Origin: Nostocoides jenkinsii Ben 74
GTDB taxonomy: Bacteria > Actinomycetota > Actinomycetes > Actinomycetales > Dermatophilaceae
DNA: 40,777 bases
Reading direction: 5' to 3'
NCBI RefSeq assembly: GCF_001046875.1
Contig: NZ_HF571038.1
Coordinates: forward strand, 1,162,454-1,203,230
In this document: positions 10,696-20,175 of the stretch, one piece after another
How the letters are laid out: each line of letters starts with the position of its first letter
How positions within the stretch are numbered: the stretch's first letter is position 1
Program-made: the position numbers and the translations under genes
The notes under the pieces: generated by a model
Database searches by the model: none
Seen by the model: the letters and a program-made list of their open reading frames with translations, nothing else
What the model was told of the DNA's origin: nothing

Positions 10696-11256
10696 TCAGT
10701 TGACGCGGCCGAGGTAGGACCCGTCGCGGGTGTCCACCTTCACCTTGGTGCCGGTCTCCAGGAACAACGGCACCTGAATCTCCGCGCCCGTCTCCAGCGT
10801 CGCCGGCTTGGTGCCGCCGGTGGAGCGGTCACCCTGCTGGCCCGGCTCGGTGTACGAGATCTCCAGCACGACCGAGGCCGGCAACTCGATGTAGAGCACA
10901 TTGCCGTCATTGCGCGCGACGATCGCGTCCTGGTTCTCCAGCATGTACTTCGCCGCGTCCCCAACCGTCTCCGGGCTGACCGAGATCTGGTCGTAGGTGT
11001 CGGGGTCCATGAACACGAAGTCCGTGCCGTCGTTGTAGAGGTACTGCATCGTGCGCTTGTCGACGTTGGCGGTCTCGACCTTGACGCCGGCATTGAAGGT
11101 CTTGTCGACGACCTTGCCGCTCAGGACGTTCTTCAACTTGGTGCGCACGAAGGCCGGCCCCTTGCCGGGCTTGACGTGCTGGAACTCGATAACGGTCCAC
11201 AACTGGCCGTCGATGTTGAGGACAAGGCCGTTCTTCAGGTCGTTCGTGGTCGCCAC
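10696..11256 (-). CDS. efp: Translation elongation factor P (PGKGP-loop type)
   Basis: EF-P rescues ribosomes stalled at polyproline. The 186-residue, three-beta-barrel protein carries the tip loop KPGKGPAF with Lys32 at the site that is beta-lysylated in E. coli. The PGKGP loop is the actinobacterial form reported to work without modification. No epmA/earP gene is seen in the window. The start is GTG at 11256 (GTGGCGACCACG). The first gene of the efp-nusB-GNAT/Nudix-cyanophycinase run, divergent from the WS/DGAT gene across 124 bp. Confidence 0.96.
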   Translation of the reverse strand: MATTNDLKNGLVLNIDGQLWTVIEFQHVKPGKGPAFVRTKLKNVLSGKVVDKTFNAGVKVETANVDKRTMQYLYNDGTDFVFMDPDTYDQISVSPETVGDAAKYMLENQDAIVARNDGNVLYIELPASVVLEISYTEPGQQGDRSTGGTKPATLETGAEIQVPLFLETGTKVKVDTRDGSYLGRVN

Positions 11257-11380
11257 GCGTGCACTGCTTTCGTATGCCGTTCGGCCGGCGCCGGACGCGC
11301 GTCACCGATGGAGGATTGATTGGATCGGCAACCATCCTATCGCGGCGGCACCCGGCCCTGTGTGCGCGACAATGAGAGCT

Positions 11381-12883
11381 ATGACGGCGCGCTATCTCAC
11401 CCCGATGGACTCGATGTTTCTGTATGGGGAGACCCCCCAGACGATGATGCACGTCGGTGGATTGTTGCCGTTCACCGCGGCCCCGGATGCCCCGGATGAC
11501 TTCCTGCGGCGCCTGATGGACGAGGTCCGCACCTCGATGGTCGTCCAGCGCCCGTGGAACCAGAAGCTCAAGACTCCCGGCTTCCTGATGAATCCGATCC
11601 ACCAGTGGGTGGACGACGACAACTTCGACATCGACTATCACGTCCGGCGCTCGGCGCTCCCGGCTCCCGGTGACGAGCGCGAACTCGGCATCCTTGTCTC
11701 CCGGCTGCACTCCCACCCCTTGGACCTGACCCGGCCCCCGTGGGAGATGCATTTCATCGAGGGCCTCGCCGGCAATCGGTGGGCGATCTACATCAAGGTG
11801 CACCACGCCCTTGTCGACGGCTACACAGCCGTCCAGATGCTCGCCAACACACTCTCCCCCGACCCGGACTCGCGACGCGAAGTGCTGTTCTTCGCGGTCC
11901 CCCCTCGACGCAGACCGAAGGCGGAGCCGGTGCGCCGGTCCCCCTTGGCCGATGTCGGCACCGTGCTGGGGCGCGCGCTCAACGTCACCAAGTCTGTTCC
12001 GGACCTGGCCAAGTCGCTGGTCAACCTCCAGTTGCGGCGTGACGGGGACTTCAAGGAACTCGTGTCGTCGTATGAGGCCCCCCACTCCATCCTGAACTCC
12101 CGCATCGGCCGCAACCGCCGGTTCGCGACGCAGCAGTACGACCTTTCCCGCCTGACCGACATCGCGCGCACGTCCGGCGCGACCCTCAACGACGTCGTCC
12201 TCGCGATCTGTGGTGGCGGGTTGCGGCGCTTTCTCGGCGAACTCGGGGAGTTGGGCGACAAGCCGTTGGTGGGCTTCCTCCCGGTCAACGTGCGACCGAG
12301 CGGCGACGTCGGGGGCGGCAATGCGGTCGGCGCGATCCTGTCGACGATGGGAACGGACATCGATGATCCTGTCGAGCGCCTGGAGGCGATCCGCCGGTCC
12401 ACGGCGCAGGCCAAGGGGGCCCTGGTCCGCCTGCCCCAGGAGTCCGTGCTGGCCTACAGCGCCCTGCTAATGGCCCCAGCCGGGACGCAGATCCTGTCCG
12501 CGATGACCGGGGTCAAGACCCCTATGCCCTTCACCTTCAACCTTTGCGTGTCCAACGTTCCCGGTCCGCGCCAGCCGCTCTACTTCCGGGGCGCCCGGCT
12601 GGAGGCCGACTACCCCGTCTCCATTCCCATTCACGGTATGGCGCTCAACATCACCTGCCTCAGTTATGCCGGCACGCTGTGCTTCGGCTTCATCGGCGAC
12701 CGTGACGCCCTGCCCAGCCTGCAGCGCCTCGCGGTCTACACCGGCGAGGAACTCGCCCGTCTTGAGGCGGCCCTCGGGTTGGCCACGCCAGATCCGGTTA
12801 AGCCGGCCAAGTCGGCGGCCAAGCCGGCGGCCAAGCCGTCGGCCAAGCGAGCACCGCGGAAGCGGACGTCTCCGAAAACCTAG
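11381..12883 (+). CDS. Wax ester synthase / diacylglycerol acyltransferase (WS/DGAT)
   Basis: It transfers an acyl group from acyl-CoA to diacylglycerol or fatty alcohols, making storage lipid at the membrane. The 500-residue protein starts MTARYLTPMDSMFLYGE, has the catalytic motif HHALVDG (His141, His142, Asp146) and the C-terminal DUF1298 region (NVRPSGD; FNLCVSNVPGP). ATG 11381 is preferred over 11372 because GAGAG precedes it and the protein then begins at the family's conserved N-terminus. The last 30 residues are a Lys/Ala/Pro tail encoded by imperfect 12-bp repeats (about 12799-12848). Plus-strand, divergent from efp. It breaks the usual aroB-efp linkage. Confidence 0.93.
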   Translation: MTARYLTPMDSMFLYGETPQTMMHVGGLLPFTAAPDAPDDFLRRLMDEVRTSMVVQRPWNQKLKTPGFLMNPIHQWVDDDNFDIDYHVRRSALPAPGDERELGILVSRLHSHPLDLTRPPWEMHFIEGLAGNRWAIYIKVHHALVDGYTAVQMLANTLSPDPDSRREVLFFAVPPRRRPKAEPVRRSPLADVGTVLGRALNVTKSVPDLAKSLVNLQLRRDGDFKELVSSYEAPHSILNSRIGRNRRFATQQYDLSRLTDIARTSGATLNDVVLAICGGGLRRFLGELGELGDKPLVGFLPVNVRPSGDVGGGNAVGAILSTMGTDIDDPVERLEAIRRSTAQAKGALVRLPQESVLAYSALLMAPAGTQILSAMTGVKTPMPFTFNLCVSNVPGPRQPLYFRGARLEADYPVSIPIHGMALNITCLSYAGTLCFGFIGDRDALPSLQRLAVYTGEELARLEAALGLATPDPVKPAKSAAKPAAKPSAKRAPRKRTSPKT

Positions 12884-12916
12884 GCCACCCCATACGTGGG
12901 GGAAAAGGGGGATTAT

Positions 12917-14488
12917 GTGCCCATGAAGCCCAAGGTTGTGCTCACGGCCACTGCTGCTGCCCTCGGAGCCGTCGCGGCTCACGATCTCACTCAGAAGAAG
13001 CACAGTTTGATGCGCAACTTCCCGGTTCTGGCGCATGCGCGCTTCGCGCTGGAGGAGATCGGCCCGGAGTTGCGGCAGTACATCGTCACCGGCAATGACG
13101 AGGAGCGACCGTTCAGTCGCGACCAACGCTCGTGGATCTATGCGAGTTCGAAGCTGGAGAACAACTACACGGGTTTCGGCACCGACAACGACATCGAGAA
13201 CTCCGAGTACGTCATCTTCAAGCAGCACACCTTCTCGGATGCCGTCCCGCCCACCGCGATTCACGCCGGCGAGCACGTATGGGTGCCGAGCCCGAAGGTT
13301 TTGGGTGGCCCGCGCGGGCGGCGCGATGCGTTCCGGCCCAACTCCTGCGTCAACATCAGCGCGATGAGCTTCGGCTCGTTGTCCGGCAACGCGATCGCGG
13401 CCCTGAATGCCGGCGCGAAGCTGGCTGGTTGCCTGCACAACACCGGTGAGGGCGGACTGTCGCAGCACCACCGCCAGGGTGGCGACCTCACCCTGCAGAT
13501 CGGCACGGCCTACTTCGGCTGCCGCGACGACACCGGCCGCTTCAACCTGGACAAGCTCATGAAGGTCGTCGAGTCGGCGCCGGTGCGGGCGATCGAGATC
13601 AAGTTGAGTCAAGGTGCCAAGCCGGGTCTCGGGGGCATGCTGCCGGCCGCGAAGATCACCAAGGAGATCGCCGAGATCCGCGGCATACCGATGGACAAGG
13701 ACTGCGCGAGCCCGTCCCGGCACGCTGAATTCAGCGGCGTGGACGGAATGCTCGACTTCATCGAAAAGATCGCGCAGGCGACGGGGAAGCCGGTCGGCAT
13801 CAAGTCGGCCGTCGGCGACCTGCACTTCTGGGAGCGGCTGGTCGAGGAAATGCGATCGGGTTCGCGCGGAGTGGATTTCGTGACGATCGACGGCGGTGAG
13901 GGCGGCACGGGGGCCGCGCCGCTCGTCTTCTCCGACGCGGTGTCGCTCCCCTTCCGGGTCGGATTCGCGCGCGTCTACAAGCTGTTCGCTGAGGCCGGCA
14001 TTCAGGACAATGTCACCTTCATCGGGGCTGGCAAGCTCGGGTTGCCGGACAACGCCCTGGTGGCCTTCGCGCTCGGCGCTGACATGGTCAATGTCGCCCG
14101 CGAGGCCATGCTGTCGCTCGGGTGCATTCAGGCGCAGAAGTGCCACACCGACCGCTGCCCCACGGGCGTCGCCACGCAGAGCAAGTGGTTGTCCCGGGGC
14201 TTGGACCCGGAGCTGAAGTCAGTGCGCGTCGCGAACTACATCCGCACGCTCCGCCGGGACTTGCTCAAGGTCTCGGAGGCCTGCGGCGTGTGGCACCCGG
14301 CGATGCTGGATGCGGACGACGTCGAGATCATGGACGGAAACCGCTCGGGCCGGCCCCTGCGGGAGGTCTACGGCTATGAACCCACCTGGGGCGGGCTTTC
14401 CGGCCGGATCCGCGACGAAATCGTCGCCGCAATGTCCGCGGCGGGCCCGCACGGCGGCTCCGCGCCGCCGTCGGCCGGGGCTCACTGA
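12917..14488 (+). CDS. FMN-binding glutamate-synthase-family protein (GltB2-like, membrane-anchored)
   Basis: A 523-residue protein matching the FMN/Fe-S synthase domain of glutamate synthase without the amidotransferase domain. Visible are NISAMSFGSLS, the flavin-barrel segments IKLSQGAKPG and VTIDGGEGGTGAAP, and the Cys pattern CIQAQKCHTDRCPTGVATQ, which in GltB binds a 3Fe-4S cluster. Residues 8-22 are hydrophobic and may anchor it. GTG 12917 follows GGGGGA by 5 nt; ATG 12923 is an alternative start. It lies 33 bp after WS/DGAT and is probably co-transcribed. Stand-alone members of this family are widespread with uncertain substrate, so glutamate synthesis should not be assumed. Confidence 0.85.
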   Translation: MPMKPKVVLTATAAALGAVAAHDLTQKKHSLMRNFPVLAHARFALEEIGPELRQYIVTGNDEERPFSRDQRSWIYASSKLENNYTGFGTDNDIENSEYVIFKQHTFSDAVPPTAIHAGEHVWVPSPKVLGGPRGRRDAFRPNSCVNISAMSFGSLSGNAIAALNAGAKLAGCLHNTGEGGLSQHHRQGGDLTLQIGTAYFGCRDDTGRFNLDKLMKVVESAPVRAIEIKLSQGAKPGLGGMLPAAKITKEIAEIRGIPMDKDCASPSRHAEFSGVDGMLDFIEKIAQATGKPVGIKSAVGDLHFWERLVEEMRSGSRGVDFVTIDGGEGGTGAAPLVFSDAVSLPFRVGFARVYKLFAEAGIQDNVTFIGAGKLGLPDNALVAFALGADMVNVAREAMLSLGCIQAQKCHTDRCPTGVATQSKWLSRGLDPELKSVRVANYIRTLRRDLLKVSEACGVWHPAMLDADDVEIMDGNRSGRPLREVYGYEPTWGGLSGRIRDEIVAAMSAAGPHGGSAPPSAGAH

Positions 14489-14508
14489 CGACCGGGCGCT
14501 CTCCCCAT

Positions 14509-14584
14509 CGAACTTGAGCACGCCTTACGCACTTGAGCCCGCCTTGGAGTGCGTGCTCAAGTCCGTAAGGCGTGCTCAAGTTCG
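14509..14584. repeat. Nested inverted repeat between convergent genes (bidirectional terminator / REP-like)
   Basis: Perfect 21-bp arms (14509-14529 and 14564-14584) flank a 34-nt centre. The 8-mer ACTTGAGC occurs at 14512-14519 and 14531-14538, and its complement at 14555-14562 and 14574-14581. The element is therefore made of two copies of an ACTTGAGC..GCCTT unit facing two inverted copies. It lies between the convergent stops of the FMN protein (14488) and aroB (14601). No T-tract follows. Confidence 0.85.
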
Positions 14585-14600
14585 GGAGGAACGCGGTCGC

Positions 14601-15692
14601 CTAGCCCAGCCCGGCATACGCCGCGGACAACAGCTCAGAGCTCGGCCCGATCAGCCGAGTGGGTTGCGCCAGCCCCTCCAGGACGACAAAACGCAGCGTC
14701 GAACCCCGCGTCTTCTTGTCCCGGCTCATGGCCACGAGCAACTCCTCCAGGGAAGCATCGGCATACCGCGTGGGCAGTCCGGCCGACCCGAGAACGTCCC
14801 GATGCCGTTGCAGGAGGACGTCATCGATAAGACCCGAGCGATGGGCGAGTTCGGCGGCGAACACCATTCCGATCGACACCGCCTCCCCGTGCCGCATCGC
14901 GTATGCCGCGTGCTGCTCGATCGCGTGCCCGAGCGTGTGCCCGTAGTTCAGGATCTCCCGCAGGCCCGCTTCACGCAGGTCGGCGCTGACCACGCGCGCC
15001 TTCATTGCCACGGCGCGCTCGATCAACTCCACTGTCTGGGAGCCCACCCGACGAGCCGCCCCCGGATCGGCCTCGATGATCTCCAGGATGAGGGGGTCGT
15101 CGATGAACCCCGCCTTGATCACCTCGGCCATCCCGGCCGCGAAGTCGACCTCCGGCAGCCCGCCCAGGACATCGAGATCACACACAACCCCGAGGGGCTC
15201 GTGGAACGCGCCGACGAGGTTCTTGCCTTCGGCGGTGTTGATGCCCGTCTTCCCGCCGACCGCGGCATCGACCATCGCGAGCACGGTCGTCGGCACATTG
15301 ATGAACCCAACCCCGCGCAACCACGCGGCGGCCACCCAGCCGGCAAGATCCGTCACGGTGCCACCCCCGACACCCACGACGACATCCGTGCGGGTGAAGG
15401 ACTCCCGTCCGAGCACCTCCCAGAGCCGCGCCGCGACCTCGATCGTCTTGGCCGCCTCGGCATCGGGGACGAGCCCGTCAACGACCCGAATCCCCTTGCC
15501 CACCAACGACTCCCGCACAGCCGCGACGACCCCGGGGAGTCGTCCCGTATGCACGAGCAATGCGCGTGCCGCCGTGGGCGGCAGCAACTCCCCCACCGCA
15601 CCGAGCAGGTCATGCCCAATCACCACGTCGTATGCCGCGCCCACCGGCACCCGAGCGCGCTCGCCGGGCCACGGCATACCGCCCTGGCTCAT
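14601..15692 (-). CDS. aroB: 3-Dehydroquinate synthase
   Basis: It converts DAHP to 3-dehydroquinate, step two of the shikimate pathway, using NAD and a metal. The 363-residue protein has the NAD-binding GGGTVTD (109-115), the VDAAVGGKTGIN segment (Lys148) and the metal-binding NYGHTLGHAIE. The start ATG overlaps the aroK stop (ATGA, 15692-15689). The last gene of the aroC-aroK-aroB run. The aroQ and pepP genes that often follow in actinobacteria are absent here. Confidence 0.96.
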   Translation of the reverse strand: MSQGGMPWPGERARVPVGAAYDVVIGHDLLGAVGELLPPTAARALLVHTGRLPGVVAAVRESLVGKGIRVVDGLVPDAEAAKTIEVAARLWEVLGRESFTRTDVVVGVGGGTVTDLAGWVAAAWLRGVGFINVPTTVLAMVDAAVGGKTGINTAEGKNLVGAFHEPLGVVCDLDVLGGLPEVDFAAGMAEVIKAGFIDDPLILEIIEADPGAARRVGSQTVELIERAVAMKARVVSADLREAGLREILNYGHTLGHAIEQHAAYAMRHGEAVSIGMVFAAELAHRSGLIDDVLLQRHRDVLGSAGLPTRYADASLEELLVAMSRDKKTRGSTLRFVVLEGLAQPTRLIGPSSELLSAAYAGLG

Positions 15693-16204
15693 GACTCGCT
15701 CCCGCCCGCCAACAACCGAACGATCTCGTCGGCGATGTCATCCACCTCGCGCCCGGCAGTGTCCACGCGGTGGCGGGCGAGCCGCTCATACACCGGTCGG
15801 CGAGCATTCATCAGCGCCACCCAACTCGCCCGCGGATTGACCGACAACAGCGGCCGACTCTGGTCGAAGCCGACGCGTTTGGCGGCATCGGCGATACCGA
15901 CGTCGAGGAAGACAACAGCATGGTCAGACAGCGCCTCCTGCACGAGTGAGTCCAGCGCTGCCCCGCCCCCAAGCGCCAGCACGCCCCCGTGCGCGTCGAT
16001 GGCGTCGAGCACCACGCTCCGCTCCACCTCGCGGAAGTAGGGCTCACCGTCGTCGACGAAGATGTCGGCGATCGCACGCGCTTCGCGGCGCTCGATGATG
16101 GCGTCGGTGTCGTCGAAGGAGACATCGAGCAGCGTCGCAAGCCGGCGACCGACTGTCGTCTTCCCCGCACCGGGCGGACCGATCAGGACGGCGACCGGCG
16201 TCAC
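15689..16204 (-). CDS. aroK: Shikimate kinase
   Basis: It phosphorylates shikimate at the 3-hydroxyl. The 171-residue product has the P-loop GPPGAGKTT at its N-terminus, the shikimate-binding DTD motif, FREVE and the GGGA Walker-B-like segment. The GTG start at 16204 overlaps the aroC stop (GTGA) and puts the P-loop at the usual position. The open frame extends to 16297 but only inside aroC. A second GTG directly before it (16207) is equally possible. Confidence 0.94.
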   Translation of the reverse strand: MTPVAVLIGPPGAGKTTVGRRLATLLDVSFDDTDAIIERREARAIADIFVDDGEPYFREVERSVVLDAIDAHGGVLALGGGAALDSLVQEALSDHAVVFLDVGIADAAKRVGFDQSRPLLSVNPRASWVALMNARRPVYERLARHRVDTAGREVDDIADEIVRLLAGGSES

Positions 16205-17427
16205 CACGAGCGCATCTCCGCGGGAATCGCGGCCAGATAAGCCTCGAAATTCCGGCGCGTCTCGGCCACCGAGTCCCCGCCAAACTTCTCCAGGCACGCC
16301 TCGGCGAGCACCAGCGCCACCATAGCCTCGGCCACGACGCCGGCCGCGGGGACCGCGCAGACGTCGGAGCGCTGGTGAATGGCCTTGGCCTCGGCATCCG
16401 GGTCGGCAACGTCGACCGTGTCCAGCGATCGCGGCACCGTCGAGATCGGCTTCATCGCCGCGCGGACGCGGAGCATCCCGCCGCTCGACATGCCGCCCTC
16501 GGTGCCCCCGGCGCGCCCCGTCCGGCGCCGGATCACCCCGTCGGCGTCCCGCTCCATCTCGTCGTGCGCCTGTGAGCCGCGGCGGCGAGTCGTTTCGAAG
16601 CCGTCACCGACTTCGACCCCCTTGATGGCCTGGATCGACATAAGCGCCGCACCGAGCCGCGCGTCGAGGCGCCGGTCCCAGTGCACGTGCGAGCCGAGGC
16701 CGGGCGGCACGTCATACGCAATGACTTCGACAATCCCGCCGAGCGTGTCGCCATCCTTTTTCGCCGCCTCGACCTCGGCGACCATCGCCGCCGAGCCCGC
16801 CGCATCGAGCGTGCGCACGGGATCGGCGTCCAACGCCGCAACATCGTCCGGCGTGGGCAGGATCGCGTCAGCACCTACCGACGCGGTCCCGATTGAGATC
16901 GTGTGGCTCACCACTTTGATGCCGTATGCCTGCGCCAACAGCCGCGCGGCCACCTCACCGAGCGCGACGCGCGCCGCGGTCTCCCGGGCCGAGGCTCGCT
17001 CCAGGATCGGCCGGGCATCCCCGAAGGCGTACTTCTGCATTCCGACGAGATCGGCGTGTCCGGGCCGGGGACGGGTGAGCGGTCGGTTGCGACCGATCTC
17101 CTGGGGGGCGTTGATGTCGTCGGACGCGGCATACGCATCCTCGGAGACGGGATCGGCGGACATCACGGTCTGCCACTTCGGCCACTCACTGTTGCCGATC
17201 ATGATTGCCAGCGGCGAACCAAGGCTCGAACCGTGGCGAACACCGCCGAGGAAGGTCACGGCATCCTGCTCGAAGGCCATCCGGGCACCGCGCCCGAACC
17301 CGAGGCGGCGGCGCGCCAACGCCGCCCCGACGTCCGCCGTCGTCACCTCGACACCCGCCGGGAGCCCCTCGATCGTGGCCACCAGCGCCTGACCATGTGA
17401 CTCACCCGCAGTCAACCAGCGCAACAT
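16201..17427 (-). CDS. aroC: Chorismate synthase
   Basis: It forms chorismate from EPSP with reduced FMN as cofactor. The 408-residue protein starts [12 protein letters not shown], the conserved N-terminus with the catalytic His of GESHG. It contains RPRPGHADL and the second conserved block [20 protein letters not shown] 17427 is chosen on that basis; an in-frame extension to 17484 has no support. It is coupled to aroK and separated from aroE upstream by 222 bp, so it may have its own promoter. Confidence 0.96.
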   Translation of the reverse strand: MLRWLTAGESHGQALVATIEGLPAGVEVTTADVGAALARRRLGFGRGARMAFEQDAVTFLGGVRHGSSLGSPLAIMIGNSEWPKWQTVMSADPVSEDAYAASDDINAPQEIGRNRPLTRPRPGHADLVGMQKYAFGDARPILERASARETAARVALGEVAARLLAQAYGIKVVSHTISIGTASVGADAILPTPDDVAALDADPVRTLDAAGSAAMVAEVEAAKKDGDTLGGIVEVIAYDVPPGLGSHVHWDRRLDARLGAALMSIQAIKGVEVGDGFETTRRRGSQAHDEMERDADGVIRRRTGRAGGTEGGMSSGGMLRVRAAMKPISTVPRSLDTVDVADPDAEAKAIHQRSDVCAVPAAGVVAEAMVALVLAEACLEKFGGDSVAETRRNFEAYLAAIPAEMRSW

Positions 17428-17649
17428 GTCCGAAATCCTCGCACGCTGGCTCTGAACTCGAGCCCGACGTCCGCGCACACGCACGGCGACCTCGACGACT
17501 CACGCCGACGCCGCCCGATCGCCCGTTCAGCGGTGACGCGTGGGCAGTCCGTGGCGACGCCAGTTTGATAGAGGATCCTGCCCGTGACCTCTTCGCCGCT
17601 CGCTGCCTGCGCCCGTGACCTGCGCCGCCTCGGCACGGAGTAGGCATGC
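17428..17649. other. 222-bp intergenic region aroE-aroC with an 11-bp direct repeat
   Basis: No gene is supported here. GCCCGTGACCT occurs at 17580-17590 and again at 17611-17621, 31 bp apart (three helical turns), upstream of aroC. It could be a regulator site or chance. No clear -10/-35 pair was found. Confidence 0.4.
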
Positions 17650-18504
17650 TCAGTCCTGCCCGAGCGCCCGCACTCGTCGAGCCAGTTCGTCCTCGCCGGC
17701 CGCAAGCAGGGTTCGCCAGTCAGGCCGGTGCCCGGTCATCTGTTCGACCTGTTCAACGGCCTGGTGGACGAGCATGTGCAGCCCACTGACGACCTGAGCC
17801 CCGGCCACCGCCGCCGCGGAGGCGAGGGGGGTGGGCCAATCGGCATACGCCACGTCGAGGAGCCGGACTCCGGCGAGCCGCGAGCCGGAGCGAGCCAGGG
17901 ACTCCGCGGCCGCCAGCCCACCGGCGCCCGGCAGCGTCGAGACCGCGAGGTCCGCGGACACGTCGAACCACTCGATCAGAGGTCGCACCGTCAACTGGAC
18001 ATCGAGGGATTCGGCGAGCTCCTCCAGCGAATCCCACGCCCGATCCGTATGCCGCGCACACGCCGTGATCTCGCGGCTCCCCAGCTCGCGCAGCGCGACC
18101 AAGGCCGAGCGCGCCGTCGCCCCGGCCCCCAGGACGAGGCCCACCGGGGCCGGACCAACCTCCAGGTCGGCCCCCCTCAGGGCAGCCACGATCCCGGCGA
18201 TATCCGTGTTGTCCCCGCTCCAGCCGGACTCGGTGCGGACAAAGGTATTGATCGCCCCGGCCCCCCGCGCCCGATCCGACACCGGGTCGGCAACGGTGAA
18301 CGCGATCTCCTTCAACGGCATGGTCAACGACAATCCGCGCACCTGCGGCCCCAACCCCGCCACGAACGCCGGGAAGGCCGCCTCGTCGACGTCATGCGCG
18401 GCATACGCCCAATCGGTCAACCCGAGCGAGGCGTAGGCGGCGCGGTGGAGGACCGGGGAGAGCGAGTGCCCGATGGGTGAGCCGAGGACGAGAGCACGCG
18501 GCAT
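17650..18504 (-). CDS. aroE: Shikimate dehydrogenase (NADP)
   Basis: It reduces 3-dehydroshikimate to shikimate. The 284-residue protein shows the substrate loop GSPIGHSLSP, a variant of the catalytic Lys segment (LSLTMPLKE in place of NVTxPxK), DNTD, and the nucleotide-binding GAGATARSAL. The C-terminal block GLHMLVHQAVEQ is also family-typical. Starts 14 bp after mltG ends, on the same strand, the normal actinobacterial order. Confidence 0.93.
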   Translation of the reverse strand: MPRALVLGSPIGHSLSPVLHRAAYASLGLTDWAYAAHDVDEAAFPAFVAGLGPQVRGLSLTMPLKEIAFTVADPVSDRARGAGAINTFVRTESGWSGDNTDIAGIVAALRGADLEVGPAPVGLVLGAGATARSALVALRELGSREITACARHTDRAWDSLEELAESLDVQLTVRPLIEWFDVSADLAVSTLPGAGGLAAAESLARSGSRLAGVRLLDVAYADWPTPLASAAAVAGAQVVSGLHMLVHQAVEQVEQMTGHRPDWRTLLAAGEDELARRVRALGQD

Positions 18505-18518
18505 ACGACGTCGTCAGC

Positions 18519-19661
18519 TCAGCCGAAGCACTTCGCCTCGGGGTGCTCCTTGCACCACGCAAAGAACTCCTGGGTGTAGCGGTCGTGCTCGGCGAGGGTC
18601 TCCGCGAACTTCGTCTCCCCCGTCGACGGGTTGACCGTGACGAAGTAGAGCCACGGCCCCTTCGCCGGGTGGGCCGCCGCGTCGATGGAGTCCTTGCCGG
18701 GATTGGCGATCGGCCCCGGGGGCAGCCCCTTGTGCGTGAAGGTGTTGTAGAGGTTGCTGTCGTCCTTCTTCTGTTCCTCGGTCGGCGCGACCGCGCGCTT
18801 GCCCACGCCATAGGAGACCGTCGCATCGGACTGCAAGAAGCCGACCGTCTCGGCCGTGGGCTGCTCCAGCCGGTTCCAGAAGACCCGCGAGACCTTGCGG
18901 CGGTCATTGCTCGACCCGGCCTCGGACTCGATGATGGAGGCGAGAATCATCGTCTCCTCCCACTTGGCCTTGGCTATGCCTTCATCTGTCATGACCTTGA
19001 CGGATTGCTTGACGAGGATCGCCAATTGGTCCGCCGCGGTCGACTTCTTGTCGAATTCATAGGTCGAGGGGAACAGCCAGCCCTCGACATTGCCCTTCGC
19101 CGCGGACGGCAGGCCGAGAGCCTTGGTGTCCTTGGCGGCCTTTTGATAATCCTTGACCGGAATCCCGCTGGCCTTGGACAAGATCGAATAGATCTGGCTG
19201 GCCCACAAACCTTCGGGGATGGTCACGCGCTTGGCGCTGCGGTGCGCCGGATCGGCGAGATAAGCCAAGGCATCCTTGGCGGACATCTCCTTCTTCATCG
19301 TGTAGGTCCCGGGCTGGATCGCCTTCGACTGCTCCGGGTTGTCGCTGGCGGCGCTGATGAACGCCGACGTGGACTTGACGACACCGGCCTTGACAAGGGC
19401 TGCGCCGATCTCCGATCCCGAAGCGCCGGAGGCCACCTCGAAGTCGACGGAGCCCGTGCCCGGGCCCGGGAAGTCGTCGGTGGCGACGAACTTCTCGATC
19501 GCCGGGCCAATGAAGTGGTATGCCGCGAACCCGCCCCCCACGAGGACGGCCAGGCTCACGATCAGGGCGGCGAAGCTCTGCATGGTGCGGCGGTTGGGCT
19601 CGTGCGGGCCGCCGGGAGTGTCGCCGGACCCGAAGATCTCCTCTTCGAGGTGCTGCTGCAT
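18519..19661 (-). CDS. mltG: Endolytic murein transglycosylase MltG (YceG family)
   Basis: It cleaves nascent peptidoglycan strands at the membrane and is thought to terminate glycan elongation. The 380-residue protein has a short cytoplasmic tail, one membrane helix (about 28-52, SFAALIVSLAVLVGG) and an extracytoplasmic catalytic part. That part contains ILASIIESEAG with the presumed catalytic Glu, PTAETVGFLQSDATVSYG, GLPPGPIANPG and YFVTVNPSTGETKF. ATG 19661 lies 1 bp after the ruvX stop. A longer frame up to 19742 would overlap ruvX. Confidence 0.93.
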   Translation of the reverse strand: MQQHLEEEIFGSGDTPGGPHEPNRRTMQSFAALIVSLAVLVGGGFAAYHFIGPAIEKFVATDDFPGPGTGSVDFEVASGASGSEIGAALVKAGVVKSTSAFISAASDNPEQSKAIQPGTYTMKKEMSAKDALAYLADPAHRSAKRVTIPEGLWASQIYSILSKASGIPVKDYQKAAKDTKALGLPSAAKGNVEGWLFPSTYEFDKKSTAADQLAILVKQSVKVMTDEGIAKAKWEETMILASIIESEAGSSNDRRKVSRVFWNRLEQPTAETVGFLQSDATVSYGVGKRAVAPTEEQKKDDSNLYNTFTHKGLPPGPIANPGKDSIDAAAHPAKGPWLYFVTVNPSTGETKFAETLAEHDRYTQEFFAWCKEHPEAKCFG

Positions 19662-19662
19662 C

Positions 19663-20175
19663 TCAACTGCCTTTCCGTCGCGGCTTGCGCCGACCTGCCG
19701 TGGCCGCGAGGCCTGGGGGCCGCCCGGTCGCTCGCTCCGCATCCAGGGCGCTTTGTAGGATCAGGACCGCGGCCGCCTGATCGACGACTCGGCGCTGACC
19801 GCGTCCGGAGACGCCGCTGGACCGAAGTCCGCGGTGGGCATCCACAGTGGTCAGCCGCTCGTCGACGAGCCGCACCGGCACCGGGGCGCACACACGCGCA
19901 ACCTGCTGAGCATAACCGCGGGCGCTCGCCGCCGCGGGACCTTCGCTGCCGTCAAGCGAGCGCGGCAGCCCGACGACGATCTCGATGGCGCCGAGCTCCG
20001 CAGCCGTATGCCCGATCTCCCGCAGGTCCGCGGGCACCTCACTGTCACCGTCGCCGGCCCGGGCGAGCGTGGCGACCGGATACGCCAGGATGCCGTGCGG
20101 GTCGCACGCGGCGAGCCCGACCCGCACGGATCCGACGTCGATGCCGAGCCGAACGCCCGGCCGGATCGTGGTCAG
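19663..20175 (-). CDS. ruvX: Putative pre-16S rRNA nuclease / Holliday junction resolvase-like (YqgF), CTG start
   Basis: An RNase H-fold protein of the YqgF/RuvX family, implicated in 16S rRNA 5' maturation. The 170-residue product contains [12 protein letters not shown] (Asp13), [22 protein letters not shown] and [10 protein letters not shown], the expected acidic residues. No ATG, GTG or TTG exists in frame between the alaS stop region and the essential GIDVG motif. CTG at 20175 overlaps the alaS TGA as CTGA, just like the ATGA/GTGA junctions around it, and is taken as the start. The C-terminal tail is basic (RRKPRRKGS). Confidence 0.88.
   Translation of the reverse strand: MTTIRPGVRLGIDVGSVRVGLAACDPHGILAYPVATLARAGDGDSEVPADLREIGHTAAELGAIEIVVGLPRSLDGSEGPAAASARGYAQQVARVCAPVPVRLVDERLTTVDAHRGLRSSGVSGRGQRRVVDQAAAVLILQSALDAERATGRPPGLAATAGRRKPRRKGS

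Noticed and set aside
12467-14146. 559-residue minus-strand frame opposite the FMN protein
   Set aside because: Arg/Asp/Val-rich shadow with no motif; the plus strand has clear FMN and Cys-cluster motifs.
14509-14584. CRISPR-like repeat
   Set aside because: Units alternate orientation and are contiguous, with no equal-length unique spacers and no cas genes.
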